Source: Candidatus Omnitrophota bacterium
GTDB taxonomy: Bacteria > Ratteibacteria > UBA8468 > B48-G9 > JAFGKM01
NCBI GenBank assembly: GCA_023818745.1
Contig: JAMWBY010000015.1
Coordinates: 1-20,910 of the forward strand
Reading direction: 5' to 3'
DNA: 20,910 nucleotides
Shown here: one piece after another, positions 1 to 8,112 of the stretch
Numbering within the stretch: position 1 is the first letter of the stretch
Layout of the letters: each line of letters begins with the position of its first letter
Notes under the pieces: model-generated
Told to the model about the DNA's origin: nothing
Seen by the model: only the letters and a program-made list of their open reading frames with translations
The model's database searches: none
Program-made: the position numbers and the translations under genes

Positions 1-82
1 CTGTCTGGGGAGTCCACTCCCAGTAAGAATATAAATGGAAACTTAAAAAAACAAATATTAAAAAAATATTTTTTTTCCTCAT
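1..82 (-). CDS. Start of a secreted protein, cut by the window edge
   Basis: An ATG at 82 opens a frame that runs to the window edge, about 27 codons. The visible product begins MRKKNIFLIFVFLSFHLYS: a short basic start, a hydrophobic core and a plausible signal-peptidase site, followed by YWEWTPQT. A weak AAAGGA ribosome site lies about 10 nt upstream. The gene begins 31 nt after the polA stop, so it probably continues the same transcript. I recall that some TPR outer-membrane proteins of the YbgF/BamD kind in PVC bacteria start their mature part with a similar Trp-rich stretch, but 27 residues cannot establish that. The reading as an exported protein is fairly safe; the function is unknown. 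Confidence 0.6.
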   Translation of the reverse strand, partial: MRKKNIFLIFVFLSFHLYSYWEWTPQT

Positions 83-113
83 ATATAAATTTTCCTTTAA
101 ATACTCATTTTTG

Positions 114-2525
114 TCAATTATTAATTTCCTCCATATCAAGAAAGTTTTTACCTCTTTTTACATCAACTTTTATAGGAACTTTAAGAGTAATAGATTTTTC
201 CATAATTTCTTTGACAATTTTACTTACCTTTTCCTCTTCCTCTGGAATAACCTCAAATAAAAGTTCGTCATGAATTTGAAGCACAAGTTTGCTTCTTAAA
301 TTTTCTTCTTTAAATTTTTTATAAATATTATTCATCGCACATTTGATTATTTCAGCCGCGGTTCCCTGAATTGGCATATTTAATGCTACTCTTTTTCCAA
401 ACTCTTTTTCATTTTTATTAGGACTTTTCAATTCAGGAATATATCTTCTTCTTTTTAATAATGTTTCTACATAACCAAATTCTTCTGCTTTTTGAACCAC
501 TTTTTCAATATACTCATCAACACCTTTAAATCTTTCAAAATATTTTTTTATAAAATAAGAACTTTCTTCCACTGATATACCAAGTTCCTGAGATAATCCA
601 TGAGGGGTCATACCATATATAATTCCAAAATTTATAGTTTTTGCAATTCTCCTTTTTTCTTCTTTCGTAAGTTCTTTAAAATTCAAAGGCGAAAATAATG
701 AATCAGAGGAAAAAAGCAATTCTGCGGTTTCTGTATGAATATCCTTATTTTTTTCAAATGCATCTATTAAAACAGGGTCTTCCGAAAAATGTGCCAAAAC
801 TCTTAATTCTATTTGATTATAATCAAAAGAATAAAGAATATTGTTCATTTCTGCACAAAATACTTTTCTAACTAAAGAACCAGTTTGGGTTTTAATTGGC
901 AGATTCTGTAAATTCGGATTAGAACAAGTTAACCTACCGCTTGAAGTAGAAATCTGACTAAAAACAGGGTAAATTCTGCTTGTTTTTTTATCTATAAAGT
1001 TTAAAAGCCCTTCAATATAAGTAGATTTTATTTTGTGAAGTTCTCTATATAAAAGTAAGTTTTGTGGTAAAGGATGCAAATTGGCAAGTTGTTTTAAAAC
1101 AGATGTATCAGTAGCATATCCAGTTTTTGTTTTCTTTATAACAGGTAATTTTAATTTTTCAAATAAAATTTCTCCTACCTGTGATGGAGAATTAATATTA
1201 AAAATTTCTCCGCTTAAAGAATAAATTTTTTCCTCTACTTTTTTTATTTCCTCTGAAAATTTATTAGATAGTTGATTTAAATATGCAACATCAACTTTAA
1301 TTCCGTTTGTTTCCATCCATACAAGAACTTCTATAAGTGGCATCTCAATATTTTTAAATAAATCAATCATTTCAAATGAAAAAAGCAATTTTTCATATTC
1401 TTCCTTTAATTTAAATAAATCTCTTTCATAAAAAACCTTTCCTGTAAGATGCCTTGCTATTGAAAAATCAAAACCAGTATTTTTAAAAACAATACCCTGT
1501 TTTTTAAACTCAATAATTTTGTCTTTCATATTAAATCCTATTTTTTCTATTTTCTCATCCTCAAGAATCCATTTATATTTTTCTTTATTGTTTTTTATTT
1601 CAGAATATTCAACCACTTGCCCTGTAGAAAAACCAATAAAGTTTTCAATATTCTCAATATTTCCAATTTCAGGAAATATTTCTTTTAAAGTTTCTTTTAA
1701 TTTTTTAAATTCAAAATTGTCAAAAATTTCAATTAATTTTTTAAAATCAGGACTGTCCAGTTTTATACTCTCTACATCTATTTCTTCAAATATTTCTTTA
1801 TTAAGTATTGCTAAATTTTTACTTAAAAAAGCAATATCTTTATTTTCTCTTATCTTCTTTTTTAAATTTTCAGATTCAATCTCTTCAATCTTTTCATATA
1901 TTTCTTCTAAAGAATTAAACCTTGAAATAAGAGAAATAGCTGTTTTTTCACCAATCCCAGGTATTCCAGGTATATTATCTGATGGGTCTCCTGCAAGAGC
2001 AATAAAATCAATTATTTTTTTTGGTTCAAAACCATATCTTTCAATAAATTTTTCTTTATCCATTATTTCATAGTTTATAGGATTAATAATAAAAATATTC
2101 TCATCTAAGAGTTGAAATACATCCTTATCGCTTGCTATTATAAAAATTCTATATCCACTTTTTTTAAGTTTTTCAACAAAACTACCTATTAAATCATCTC
2201 CTTCAAAACCCTCTTTTTCAATATATTTAATTCCTAAACTGCTTATAATTTCCTTAATTTTTGTTATCTGAGCAGATAAATCCTCAGGCATTGGTTTTCT
2301 TTTTTCTTTATATTTTTCAAATGTTTTATGCCTAAAAGTAGGAACTGCAAGGTCAAAAAAAATTGCAATATATTTTGGCCTTTTTTCTTTTAGAATTTTA
2401 AGAATTGTAGATGTAAATCCATAAATAGCATTTGTTGTAATTCCAGAAGATGTCTTAAGTTTTGGCAAAGCATAAAAACTTCTATAAATTAATGCAGTCC
2501 CATCAATAAGATAAATTTCTTCCAT
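114..2525 (-). CDS. polA: DNA polymerase I with a degenerate 3'-5' exonuclease domain
   Basis: Family A DNA polymerase I for Okazaki-fragment maturation and gap repair; 803 residues. The 5' nuclease domain (about 1-290) keeps its acidic cluster (LIDGTALIYRSFY, FEGDDLIGSF, ASDKDVFQLL) and the helix-hairpin-helix GDPSDNIPGIPGIGEKTA. The polymerase domain (about 400-803) has motif A DYNQIELR (568-575), O-helix RRIAKTINFGIIYG (625-638) and motif C QIHDE (750-754). The middle segment is only about 110 residues. Its first acidic motif is missing and the usual NxKxD reads NMKDK, so proofreading is very likely absent, as in Thermus aquaticus. The ATG at 2525 is chosen because the protein then begins MEEIYLIDG like the family; a TTG at 2558 would overlap gspM. 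No clear Shine-Dalgarno precedes it. It follows gspM by 14 nt. Confidence 0.97.
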   Translation of the reverse strand: MEEIYLIDGTALIYRSFYALPKLKTSSGITTNAIYGFTSTILKILKEKRPKYIAIFFDLAVPTFRHKTFEKYKEKRKPMPEDLSAQITKIKEIISSLGIKYIEKEGFEGDDLIGSFVEKLKKSGYRIFIIASDKDVFQLLDENIFIINPINYEIMDKEKFIERYGFEPKKIIDFIALAGDPSDNIPGIPGIGEKTAISLISRFNSLEEIYEKIEEIESENLKKKIRENKDIAFLSKNLAILNKEIFEEIDVESIKLDSPDFKKLIEIFDNFEFKKLKETLKEIFPEIGNIENIENFIGFSTGQVVEYSEIKNNKEKYKWILEDEKIEKIGFNMKDKIIEFKKQGIVFKNTGFDFSIARHLTGKVFYERDLFKLKEEYEKLLFSFEMIDLFKNIEMPLIEVLVWMETNGIKVDVAYLNQLSNKFSEEIKKVEEKIYSLSGEIFNINSPSQVGEILFEKLKLPVIKKTKTGYATDTSVLKQLANLHPLPQNLLLYRELHKIKSTYIEGLLNFIDKKTSRIYPVFSQISTSSGRLTCSNPNLQNLPIKTQTGSLVRKVFCAEMNNILYSFDYNQIELRVLAHFSEDPVLIDAFEKNKDIHTETAELLFSSDSLFSPLNFKELTKEEKRRIAKTINFGIIYGMTPHGLSQELGISVEESSYFIKKYFERFKGVDEYIEKVVQKAEEFGYVETLLKRRRYIPELKSPNKNEKEFGKRVALNMPIQGTAAEIIKCAMNNIYKKFKEENLRSKLVLQIHDELLFEVIPEEEEKVSKIVKEIMEKSITLKVPIKVDVKRGKNFLDMEEINN

Positions 2526-2539
2526 TTTATTAATTAAAA

Positions 2540-3031
2540 TTATTTTTGTTTTAAGCAAGATATAATCGTTGAAATATTTAAGAGATAAGGTTTATCTTTA
2601 TCTCTTTTCATCTCAAATCTTGTAATGTAAAGACCTTTTGTCTTTTCTATTTTATTAATTAGAGAAAGTGTTTGTTCAAGTGACATAAGATTTAAATCAA
2701 TCTGTATTTTTTCTAAAAGATACTGGGAAATATCTTCTGAAGGTAAAATTTTTAAATCTCCTACATTTGCTCTTATATTAAAATTATCAATTAAATCATT
2801 CAAATAAGAGAAAAATGAAAAATCACCAGGAACTACTTTTAATCCTTTACTATGTTCATTTTCACTTTTTTTATACTTTTCACATAAATTAAGAAATTCT
2901 GTATACTCTTTTTCTTTTTTCAAAATTAGTGCATTTAAATTTTCAAGTTTTTTTCTGTTTGGCATATATATATACTGAAATTCAAAAATAATTACAAAAA
3001 GTATTAATAGAACAACAATTCTTTTATCCAT
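2540..3031 (-). CDS. gspM: GspM/PilO-like inner-membrane assembly protein
   Basis: A 163-residue bitopic protein with a very short cytoplasmic tail (MDKR), one membrane segment (about 4-19), a charged coiled-coil stretch (about 25-60) and a small periplasmic domain of ferredoxin-like length. This is the architecture of GspM and PilO, which bind the periplasmic part of GspL or PilN and help couple the ATPase to the pseudopilus. Primary sequence is too diverged for motif recognition. The call rests on topology, size and position as last gene of a gspD-to-gspM series, directly after gspL (3-nt gap). PilO is the alternative name for the same role. No convincing ribosome site is seen, so translational coupling to gspL is likely. 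Confidence 0.72.
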   Translation of the reverse strand: MDKRIVVLLILFVIIFEFQYIYMPNRKKLENLNALILKKEKEYTEFLNLCEKYKKSENEHSKGLKVVPGDFSFFSYLNDLIDNFNIRANVGDLKILPSEDISQYLLEKIQIDLNLMSLEQTLSLINKIEKTKGLYITRFEMKRDKDKPYLLNISTIISCLKQK

Positions 3032-3034
3032 TTT

Positions 3035-4240
3035 TCACATTTTTAGCAATAAACCAAACTTCACATTTCCTTCTTTTGTAAATGAGACACTTGTAATTTC
3101 AAACCCTGTAAAAATTTTTGATTTTTTAACATTTTCTTTAACTTTATCTAAATTTTTTAAATTATCTATTTTACCAAATAGAGTTACATTATGACCCGTA
3201 AAAATAAGTTCTTCAATTTCAACTTTTATATTTTCTGGGAAAAAGATTGTGATTTCCTCAAGAATTTTAATTAGTGAGATATCTGAGATAGGAACTTTCA
3301 AAGAATTCTTATTAATTTTTTCTTTAATTTGAATTAGTGGATTAACTATTTTAGTCGTTTCAGGGAAAATGCTTTTATAAATATTTTCCATTTTTTCATT
3401 AATTTCCTTAATCTTCTTTTCTCTTTTCTCTTTTTCAAGATACGGGTTAATAAATAAAAAAGAAATAGCGATTAGAAATATAATATAAAATAGATATTCA
3501 AAACTAAAAATTTTTTTAGGTGTAGAGAGTTGACTAAAATTCACAAATGGCATTTTTTTTATTTCTCTTAATATACTAAAAAAACTCTTTTCACCAAAAA
3601 ATTTCATTTTTTCTAACTTTATTTCTTCATGAATTTCTTTTCTACCAATAAAATAAACTGGAAATTTTTTTGAAGGAAGTATCAAATTGAATAACTCTGA
3701 AATACTATCTTTTATATTTTTTGAACTATAAGAATAAATGTTGGAAATTGTTGAATTTTCAATTAAATTTAAAATAAAATAGTCATTTTCAACAAAAAGT
3801 TCTATAAGGTTTCTATCATTTGTTTTCTCTTTAAAAAATTGATAAAGAATTATTGAATCAATAGTAAATTTAAACTTAATTCTATTGGATTCAAAAATTT
3901 TTCTTAAAGTATCAAGTTTTTCTTTTTCAACTGCAAAAATATTAACGGTTGTTTTGTTCTTTCCCGAATAGTTAAATTCGCGATAGAAATAAAAATTGTC
4001 TATAGATTTAGGTAGTTTTCCTTCAAGTTCCTGATTCAAAATCATTTTTATTTTCTTTTTATTTTTAAACTCAAACTCAACTTTTTTAAAATAGATGTTC
4101 AACTTTGAAATTATAATAATAAAAACATTGTTTCTGTTTTCTTTTATAAATTTTTCAAGGTTGTCAATTAATATTTCTTCCTGTCTATCTTCTTTAAGAT
4201 GATAAATTTTTTCTTCTTTTAAATAAAAATAAATGTTCAT
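3035..4240 (-). CDS. gspL: GspL-like cytoplasmic/inner-membrane ATPase-docking protein
   Basis: A 401-residue protein with a cytoplasmic domain (about 1-245), one membrane segment (about 248-264, FYIIFLIAISFLFI), a charged helical stretch (268-320) and a periplasmic domain (about 325-401). GspL has this plan: its actin-like cytoplasmic part docks GspE and its periplasmic part binds GspM. The segment ILNQELEGKLPKSIDNFYF (67-85) resembles the helix that precedes PilM/GspL interaction surfaces. No nucleotide-binding motif is recognisable, as is usual for GspL. Its start overlaps the gspK stop in an ATGA, and an AAAGGGAA ribosome site lies about 6 nt upstream. Placement between gspK and a gspM-like gene supports the call. 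Confidence 0.8.
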   Translation of the reverse strand: MNIYFYLKEEKIYHLKEDRQEEILIDNLEKFIKENRNNVFIIIISKLNIYFKKVEFEFKNKKKIKMILNQELEGKLPKSIDNFYFYREFNYSGKNKTTVNIFAVEKEKLDTLRKIFESNRIKFKFTIDSIILYQFFKEKTNDRNLIELFVENDYFILNLIENSTISNIYSYSSKNIKDSISELFNLILPSKKFPVYFIGRKEIHEEIKLEKMKFFGEKSFFSILREIKKMPFVNFSQLSTPKKIFSFEYLFYIIFLIAISFLFINPYLEKEKREKKIKEINEKMENIYKSIFPETTKIVNPLIQIKEKINKNSLKVPISDISLIKILEEITIFFPENIKVEIEELIFTGHNVTLFGKIDNLKNLDKVKENVKKSKIFTGFEITSVSFTKEGNVKFGLLLKM

Positions 4241-5142
4241 AATATTCCCTTTCTGATCAACTCAATACTTTTATCTTTTTTTATTATTCCTTCACAAACT
4301 GCTTCATTTTCTTTCTCATCCTTCAAATAAACTAACACACGAAAATAGTTGCTATTATACTTAATTAAATTTCTATATTTTAAAAATACCTGCCTATTGA
4401 CTCTTGTTAAAAATCTTTCATTTAAAGGTCTATATTCTCTTTCTACCATGATTGAATCTACTTGTGACTTTGTAAAACCCATAGCATTTAATATTTGCCC
4501 TTTACAGGTATTTATATTTATTTTATCATCAGAATATATTGTAACAAAACTTAAAAGCCCTTCATTTTCTTCTTCTCCTTCAAGAATATTATTATCAAAA
4601 CCTTTTATAAGAAATAATTCTCTTAAACTTAAAAGATTTCTATTTGGTGGAAGATTTATAAGTCCTATGGATTTGTAATAAATTTCTTCAGCACCTTCAG
4701 CCCTCGGTAAATTGTCCTCATCTATCCAATCAAAGAAACAATCCAACAATGATGAAGAATATCCACAAACCTGAAATAAACTTTTAATAAGGTCAAAAAG
4801 AAGTTGATTAACCTGGCCCTTTTCTCCCATTATTTTATTTATATTTATTTTCCCATTTTCATCAGAAATAATAATTTTAACTTCATATTCATTTATTCTA
4901 AAATTTCTCTCAATATTCCATGTTTCTCCTAACCAGTCATTATTATTTGTATCGTTTTCAAGTATTTTCTTTGCAAGTTCAAATCCAAGTTCAAAAATGT
5001 TTTCTTTTTCTATTTCCTTATAATATCCTGTAAAAGAATCCAAATATTTTTTCACTTTATAGTTAAAAAAAAGAATTAAGGAAACAAAAGCAAATGTTAC
5101 TCCAAGAACATAAATTAAAATAAATCCATTTTTTTTATTCAT
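4237..5142 (-). CDS. gspK: GspK minor pseudopilin (tip subunit)
   Basis: The largest minor pseudopilin, which in type II systems caps the pseudopilus with GspI and GspJ. The N-terminus MNKKNG/FILIYVLGV is a prepilin-peptidase site without the usual Glu at +5, a known peculiarity of GspK. The body carries the strong signature DWIDEDNLPRAEGAEEIYY (138-156) and two GspK-like stretches, GKININKIMG and KININTCKGQIL. Length is 301 residues from the ATG at 5142. A TTG at 5154 is less likely because it has no ribosome site and would move the peptidase site further from the start. The ATG overlaps the gspJ stop by 8 nt. The tip role is family knowledge, not visible here. Confidence 0.93.
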   Translation of the reverse strand: MNKKNGFILIYVLGVTFAFVSLILFFNYKVKKYLDSFTGYYKEIEKENIFELGFELAKKILENDTNNNDWLGETWNIERNFRINEYEVKIIISDENGKININKIMGEKGQVNQLLFDLIKSLFQVCGYSSSLLDCFFDWIDEDNLPRAEGAEEIYYKSIGLINLPPNRNLLSLRELFLIKGFDNNILEGEEENEGLLSFVTIYSDDKININTCKGQILNAMGFTKSQVDSIMVEREYRPLNERFLTRVNRQVFLKYRNLIKYNSNYFRVLVYLKDEKENEAVCEGIIKKDKSIELIRKGIL

Positions 5143-5662
5143 TTTTTCTTTCAAAAATTAAATATACAGGATAAAAAATTCTTTCACCTCTTATATAAAT
5201 TTCCAGACCGATACCATCAGGTTTTTCATCTGTTTCAACCTTGTATTTCCATTCTCCATTTATAAAAAATAAAAATCCAATATTTTCAGCACTTAAAACA
5301 GGTATTGTAAATTCATAATTTGTAAAAATATCTTTTTGTTTCCTTAAAAGTAAGTCATATTGCTGGTGTTCAACTTTATAAGTAACTTCTACAGGATGTA
5401 AAAAATCTTGAAGGTTTGTAGTAAAGACAATTTCTTCTTTATTTAATTTAATATTTTTCAAATCACAGATTCCAGTTATTTCCGAATTTAAAAAAGTGAA
5501 AAATTTAAAAAGTATTTCACTATTTTTCATTTTTTGTTGGGCAGTAAGTATATTTCTCTGCAATGTAAAAAAAGTCCTCTGAATGAGAATAAAACTGATA
5601 GAAATGAGTAAAATTGAAATTAAAATCTCAACAAGTGTAAAACCTCTATTTTTTTTATTCAT
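5135..5662 (-). CDS. gspJ: GspJ minor pseudopilin
   Basis: A 175-residue prepilin-like protein with the class III signal MNKKNRG/FTLVEILISILLI: a basic leader, cleavage after Gly, Phe at +1 and Glu at +5. A long hydrophobic helix and a globular domain follow. In type II systems GspJ joins GspI and GspK at the pseudopilus tip. Subunit identity is assigned from position (gspG-H-I-J-K order) and size; the globular part is not diagnostic by eye. The start overlaps the gspI stop by 8 nt in the sequence ATGAATAA, and no independent ribosome site is visible, so coupled translation is likely. Confidence 0.85.
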   Translation of the reverse strand: MNKKNRGFTLVEILISILLISISFILIQRTFFTLQRNILTAQQKMKNSEILFKFFTFLNSEITGICDLKNIKLNKEEIVFTTNLQDFLHPVEVTYKVEHQQYDLLLRKQKDIFTNYEFTIPVLSAENIGFLFFINGEWKYKVETDEKPDGIGLEIYIRGERIFYPVYLIFERKNE

Positions 5663-6032
5663 TCTTTTTTTGAACTTTTAAAAATGGCAAAATTGATACA
5701 TATGAAATATAAGGTCCTTCAATAGTTAATTTATATGGTATAAATTCTATATTTGTAATAGTATCATAAATAATATTTTCTGAAAGTTCTATTGTCCATA
5801 TAAAATCAGAATTAGAAAAAACACCTGTGTCTTCTTTGATCTCTTCATGATTAATTTTCATTTCTTGGATTTTCTGGTTAGTTAAAATTAAAGCATAGAT
5901 TTTATCATTTATAACTTTTATATTTTTTATACAGGTAAGATAATTGGATAAACAGGTAATAACTACGATACCAAATAGACCTATGGCAATCATAATTTCA
6001 AGAAAAGTAAAACCATTTTTAGAAATATTCAA
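5655..6032 (-). CDS. gspI: GspI minor pseudopilin, TTG start
   Basis: A 125-residue prepilin-like protein, short as GspI usually is, with the signal MNISKNG/FTFLEIMIAIG including Glu at +5. GspI nucleates the tip complex with GspJ and GspK in characterised systems. The start codon is TTG, supported by the strong site GGGGAGG ending 6 nt upstream and by the absence of an in-frame ATG before the prepilin motif. The start lies inside the 3' end of gspH (14-nt overlap). The C-terminal part has no distinctive motif; the subunit name depends on gene order and length. Confidence 0.85.
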   Translation of the reverse strand: MNISKNGFTFLEIMIAIGLFGIVVITCLSNYLTCIKNIKVINDKIYALILTNQKIQEMKINHEEIKEDTGVFSNSDFIWTIELSENIIYDTITNIEFIPYKLTIEGPYISYVSILPFLKVQKKNE

Positions 6033-6482
6033 ATTTAACCTCCCCTTTTAAAATTTCTATATCTGAAAAAGGATTACTAAAAAAAGTATAGATCAAATCA
6101 TTTTTTATGTCATAAATATATAAAAGTAAAAAACTTTTTCTGCTATCAGATTGAATTTTAAAAAATAAAGTTCCTTCATTTTGTTCTTTAAAATCATTTT
6201 TCCCCTTATAAAAATCAAATTCACAGAATGAAATTTCTGAAGAATTCCCTTCTTTGTCTTCATACCAGTAGGTGTCGTTATCAATGTCAAAATAGAAATA
6301 TACAATTTTATTTTCTGAAATTGAATACTTTTCCGCTTCTTTTATTTTATCAATAATTTTCTGTAATTCTTCATTTTGAAATTCAGGAATAAATACCTTA
6401 ATGGAGGGGAAAATTAAAGAAAAAAAAAGGAAATTAAAATAAGCACGACAATCATCTCAAAAAGTGTAAAACCTTTATTCAA
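6019..6482 (-). CDS. gspH: GspH-like minor pseudopilin, split by a one-base frameshift at a T9 run
   Basis: From the TTG at 6482 the frame reads MNKG/FTLFEMIVVLILIS, a clean prepilin signal with Glu at +5. It then enters nine consecutive T (6428-6420) and stops at TAA just after. Shifting by one base at the T run, as if there were ten or seven T, opens 133 further sense codons to a TAA at 6021-6019, including KVFIPEFQNEELQKII and IVYFYFDIDNDTYWYEDKEG. The joined product would be about 154 residues, normal for GspH, and sits exactly between gspG and gspI. The TTG overlaps the gspG stop by 8 nt. There is no second lesion. Sequencing error, a recent mutation, or programmed slippage are all possible; the sequence alone cannot separate them. 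Confidence 0.82.
6037..6047 (-). promoter_or_regulatory. Strong Shine-Dalgarno fixing the gspI TTG start
   Basis: On the minus strand AAAGGGGAGGT precedes the TTG at 6032-6030 with about 6 nt of spacing after GGAGG. It is one of the best ribosome sites in the window. It lies within the last codons of gspH, so gspI can be translated well even if ribosomes fail to cross the T9 frameshift upstream. Confidence 0.75.
6420..6428 (-). other. T9 homopolymer (A9 on the + strand) at the gspH frameshift
   Basis: Nine T in the coding strand, read TCC TTT TTT TTT CTT TAA in the starting frame. A -1 ribosomal shift, or insertion of one U by RNA polymerase, would instead give TTT TTT TTT TCT TTA ATT and continue. 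Runs of nine A or T are classic transcriptional-slippage sites (for example Shigella mxiE and Thermus dnaX), and equally classic places for indel errors in assemblies. Confidence 0.8.
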
Positions 6483-6906
6483 TTTCAGAACTTGATATAT
6501 CCGCATCAGCACCCTCTCCACCCTCTTTTCCATCTCTTCCATACGAAATAATTTCATATTCTTCTCCATTTCTTCCAGGACTTAAATAAATATAATCGTT
6601 TCCCCACGGATCTTTAGGAATATAAGGTTTATCAAGATAGCCGCCTTCCCTCCATTTTTCTGGAATTCTCCCAGTTGTTGGTTTTTCTATTAAGGAGTAA
6701 AGTCCCTGTTCAGTTGAAGGATAGAAGCCATTATCAAGATAAAATAATTTAAGTCCACTTTCAAAACTTTTTATTTGAACTTTTGCAGCAGTTATTTTAG
6801 CATCATCAATTCTTTTTAAAAAAGAAGGCATTACAACCATTGCAAGCATTCCAATTATCACTATTACAACCATCAATTCAATAAATGTGAATCCTCTTTT
6901 ATACAT
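6475..6906 (-). CDS. gspG: GspG major pseudopilin
   Basis: The 143-residue major pseudopilin, polymerised into the pseudopilus that pushes substrates through the secretin. It has a class III signal MYKRG/FTFIELMVVIVIIGM (Glu +5) and a very typical body: AKVQIKSFESGLKLFYLDNG, YPSTEQGLYSLI, KDPWGNDYIYLSPG. The C-terminal GGEGADADISS is the acidic loop that binds calcium in GspG structures. This calcium loop separates it from a true type IV pilin. The ATG at 6906 follows gspF by 7 nt, and the gene overlaps gspH by 8 nt. It is the best conserved pseudopilin of the cluster. Confidence 0.96.
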   Translation of the reverse strand: MYKRGFTFIELMVVIVIIGMLAMVVMPSFLKRIDDAKITAAKVQIKSFESGLKLFYLDNGFYPSTEQGLYSLIEKPTTGRIPEKWREGGYLDKPYIPKDPWGNDYIYLSPGRNGEEYEIISYGRDGKEGGEGADADISSSEIE

Positions 6907-6913
6907 TTTTTCT

Positions 6914-8110
6914 CTATCTTATTGCCTGTGAAATTTGGAAAATTGGCAACAATACAGACATTACAATAAAACCTATAATTCCACCCATAAAAAGTATCAT
7001 AACTGGCTCTAAAAAAGATACAAATCTTGTAGATTTTTGAGATAATTCTTCTTCATAAATATCACTAATTTTATCAAACATTTCTGATAAATTTCCACTC
7101 CTTTCACCTGCTGAGATAAGTTGAGTGAATAAATATGGAAAATAATTACTTTTTGAAAAACCCAAAGAAATGGAGCCACCTTTTGAAACATATTTAATAA
7201 TTTCTTCTATTTCCTTTTTTATATAATTACTCAAAAGAACATCTTTTCCAATATTTAGTGATTCAAGAATATCTACTCCTCCTTTTATCAATGTAGCCAT
7301 TGTTTTAGAAAAATTTATAATTTCTCTTTTCAAAAAGAAGTCATTTAAAAAAGGTATTTTCCATATTATCCGTTCAATTAAAAATTTTCCTTTTTCTGTT
7401 TTTGAAAAACTTTTTATTGTGAAAAATAGTAAAAAGATGAAAAAAATAAAATATATCCATGAAAGTTTTAAAAATGTCGCTAATTTTATCAAAATTCTTG
7501 TTAAAAAAGGCAGATTTAATGAAACTTCACTGAATATTCTTGTAATCGTGGGTATTATAAAAGAGAAAACAAAAATAATAACAAAAAAGGCAACCATAAT
7601 CATAAAAGTAGGATAGGCCATAATTGTTCTTATTCTATTTTTAAAAGCATTTCTTTTTTCAAGAAATTCTACTATTCTTGAAAGGATAAGGTCAAGATTT
7701 CCTGTTTCCTCTCCTGTTCTTACCATTGAAATTATCATATCTGAAAACAAAAAAGAATGTTTCTTTAATGCCTGGGAAAAACTTGCTCCTTCTCTAACAC
7801 TTTTCTGAATATCTATAAACACATTCTTTAATTCTCCTTCTTTCATCTGAGAAATTAATCCAGTAAGACATTCATCAAGTGGGATTCCAGAATTTAAAAA
7901 AGTGGATAATTCTCTTATTGCAACGATTAAATCTTCTTGTTTAATTTTTTTAAAAAATTTAAAATCAAACTTTTTAATTTCTTCAATCTTTACTATATAT
8001 AAATTCTGTTTTTGAAATTCCTCTTTTAATAAACTTAAATTTTCTGTTTCTTTTTTCCCTTTAATAACTCTACCTTTTTTATCAATTAAAATATAGGAAT
8101 AGGTTGGCAT
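6914..8110 (-). CDS. gspF: GspF/PilC-family inner-membrane platform protein
   Basis: A 398-residue polytopic protein around which pseudopilins are added by the ATPase. It has the usual duplicated cytoplasmic T2SSF domains (about 62-184 and 265-387), each with the family pattern L..G..L..SL (FLNSGIPLDECLTGL, LIKGGVDILESLNIG) and a conserved GE.(S/T)G (RTGEETGNL at 131-139, AGERSGNL at 334-341). Three membrane segments lie near 165-188, 216-236 and 367-390. It starts MPTYSYILIDKKGRVIKG like the family. It lies 2 nt after gspE, with AGGAAA as a probable ribosome site inside the end of gspE. It is the only platform protein in the window, so both secretins may share it. Confidence 0.96.
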   Translation of the reverse strand: MPTYSYILIDKKGRVIKGKKETENLSLLKEEFQKQNLYIVKIEEIKKFDFKFFKKIKQEDLIVAIRELSTFLNSGIPLDECLTGLISQMKEGELKNVFIDIQKSVREGASFSQALKKHSFLFSDMIISMVRTGEETGNLDLILSRIVEFLEKRNAFKNRIRTIMAYPTFMIMVAFFVIIFVFSFIIPTITRIFSEVSLNLPFLTRILIKLATFLKLSWIYFIFFIFLLFFTIKSFSKTEKGKFLIERIIWKIPFLNDFFLKREIINFSKTMATLIKGGVDILESLNIGKDVLLSNYIKKEIEEIIKYVSKGGSISLGFSKSNYFPYLFTQLISAGERSGNLSEMFDKISDIYEEELSQKSTRFVSFLEPVMILFMGGIIGFIVMSVLLPIFQISQAIR

Positions 8111-8112
8111 TT

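Noticed and set aside
5..23. Hairpin CTGGGGAGT/ACTCCCAG that could be a terminator after polA
   Set aside because: It has a bulge and no T run in either direction. The bases are better explained as codons for WEWTPQ in the exported protein that starts at 82.
89..117. TTGACA-17-GAAAAT as a third promoter before the exported protein
   Set aside because: The -10 matches only four of six positions, and the predicted start falls on the ATG itself. Too weak to list as a feature.
1519..2073. A 184-codon open frame on the plus strand opposite polA
   Set aside because: It is antisense to well-conserved PolA sequence, of Ser/Ile/Phe-rich shadow composition, with no family match.
2526..2558. TTG at 2558 as the polA start
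   Set aside because: It adds 11 residues absent from the family, overlaps gspM and has no ribosome site. MEEIYLIDG from the ATG at 2525 matches the usual PolA start.
6105..6305. A 66-codon open frame on the minus strand between gspI and gspG
   Set aside because: It is out of frame with the GspH reading, has no ribosome site and no recognisable protein features. The frame-shifted GspH explains the region far better.
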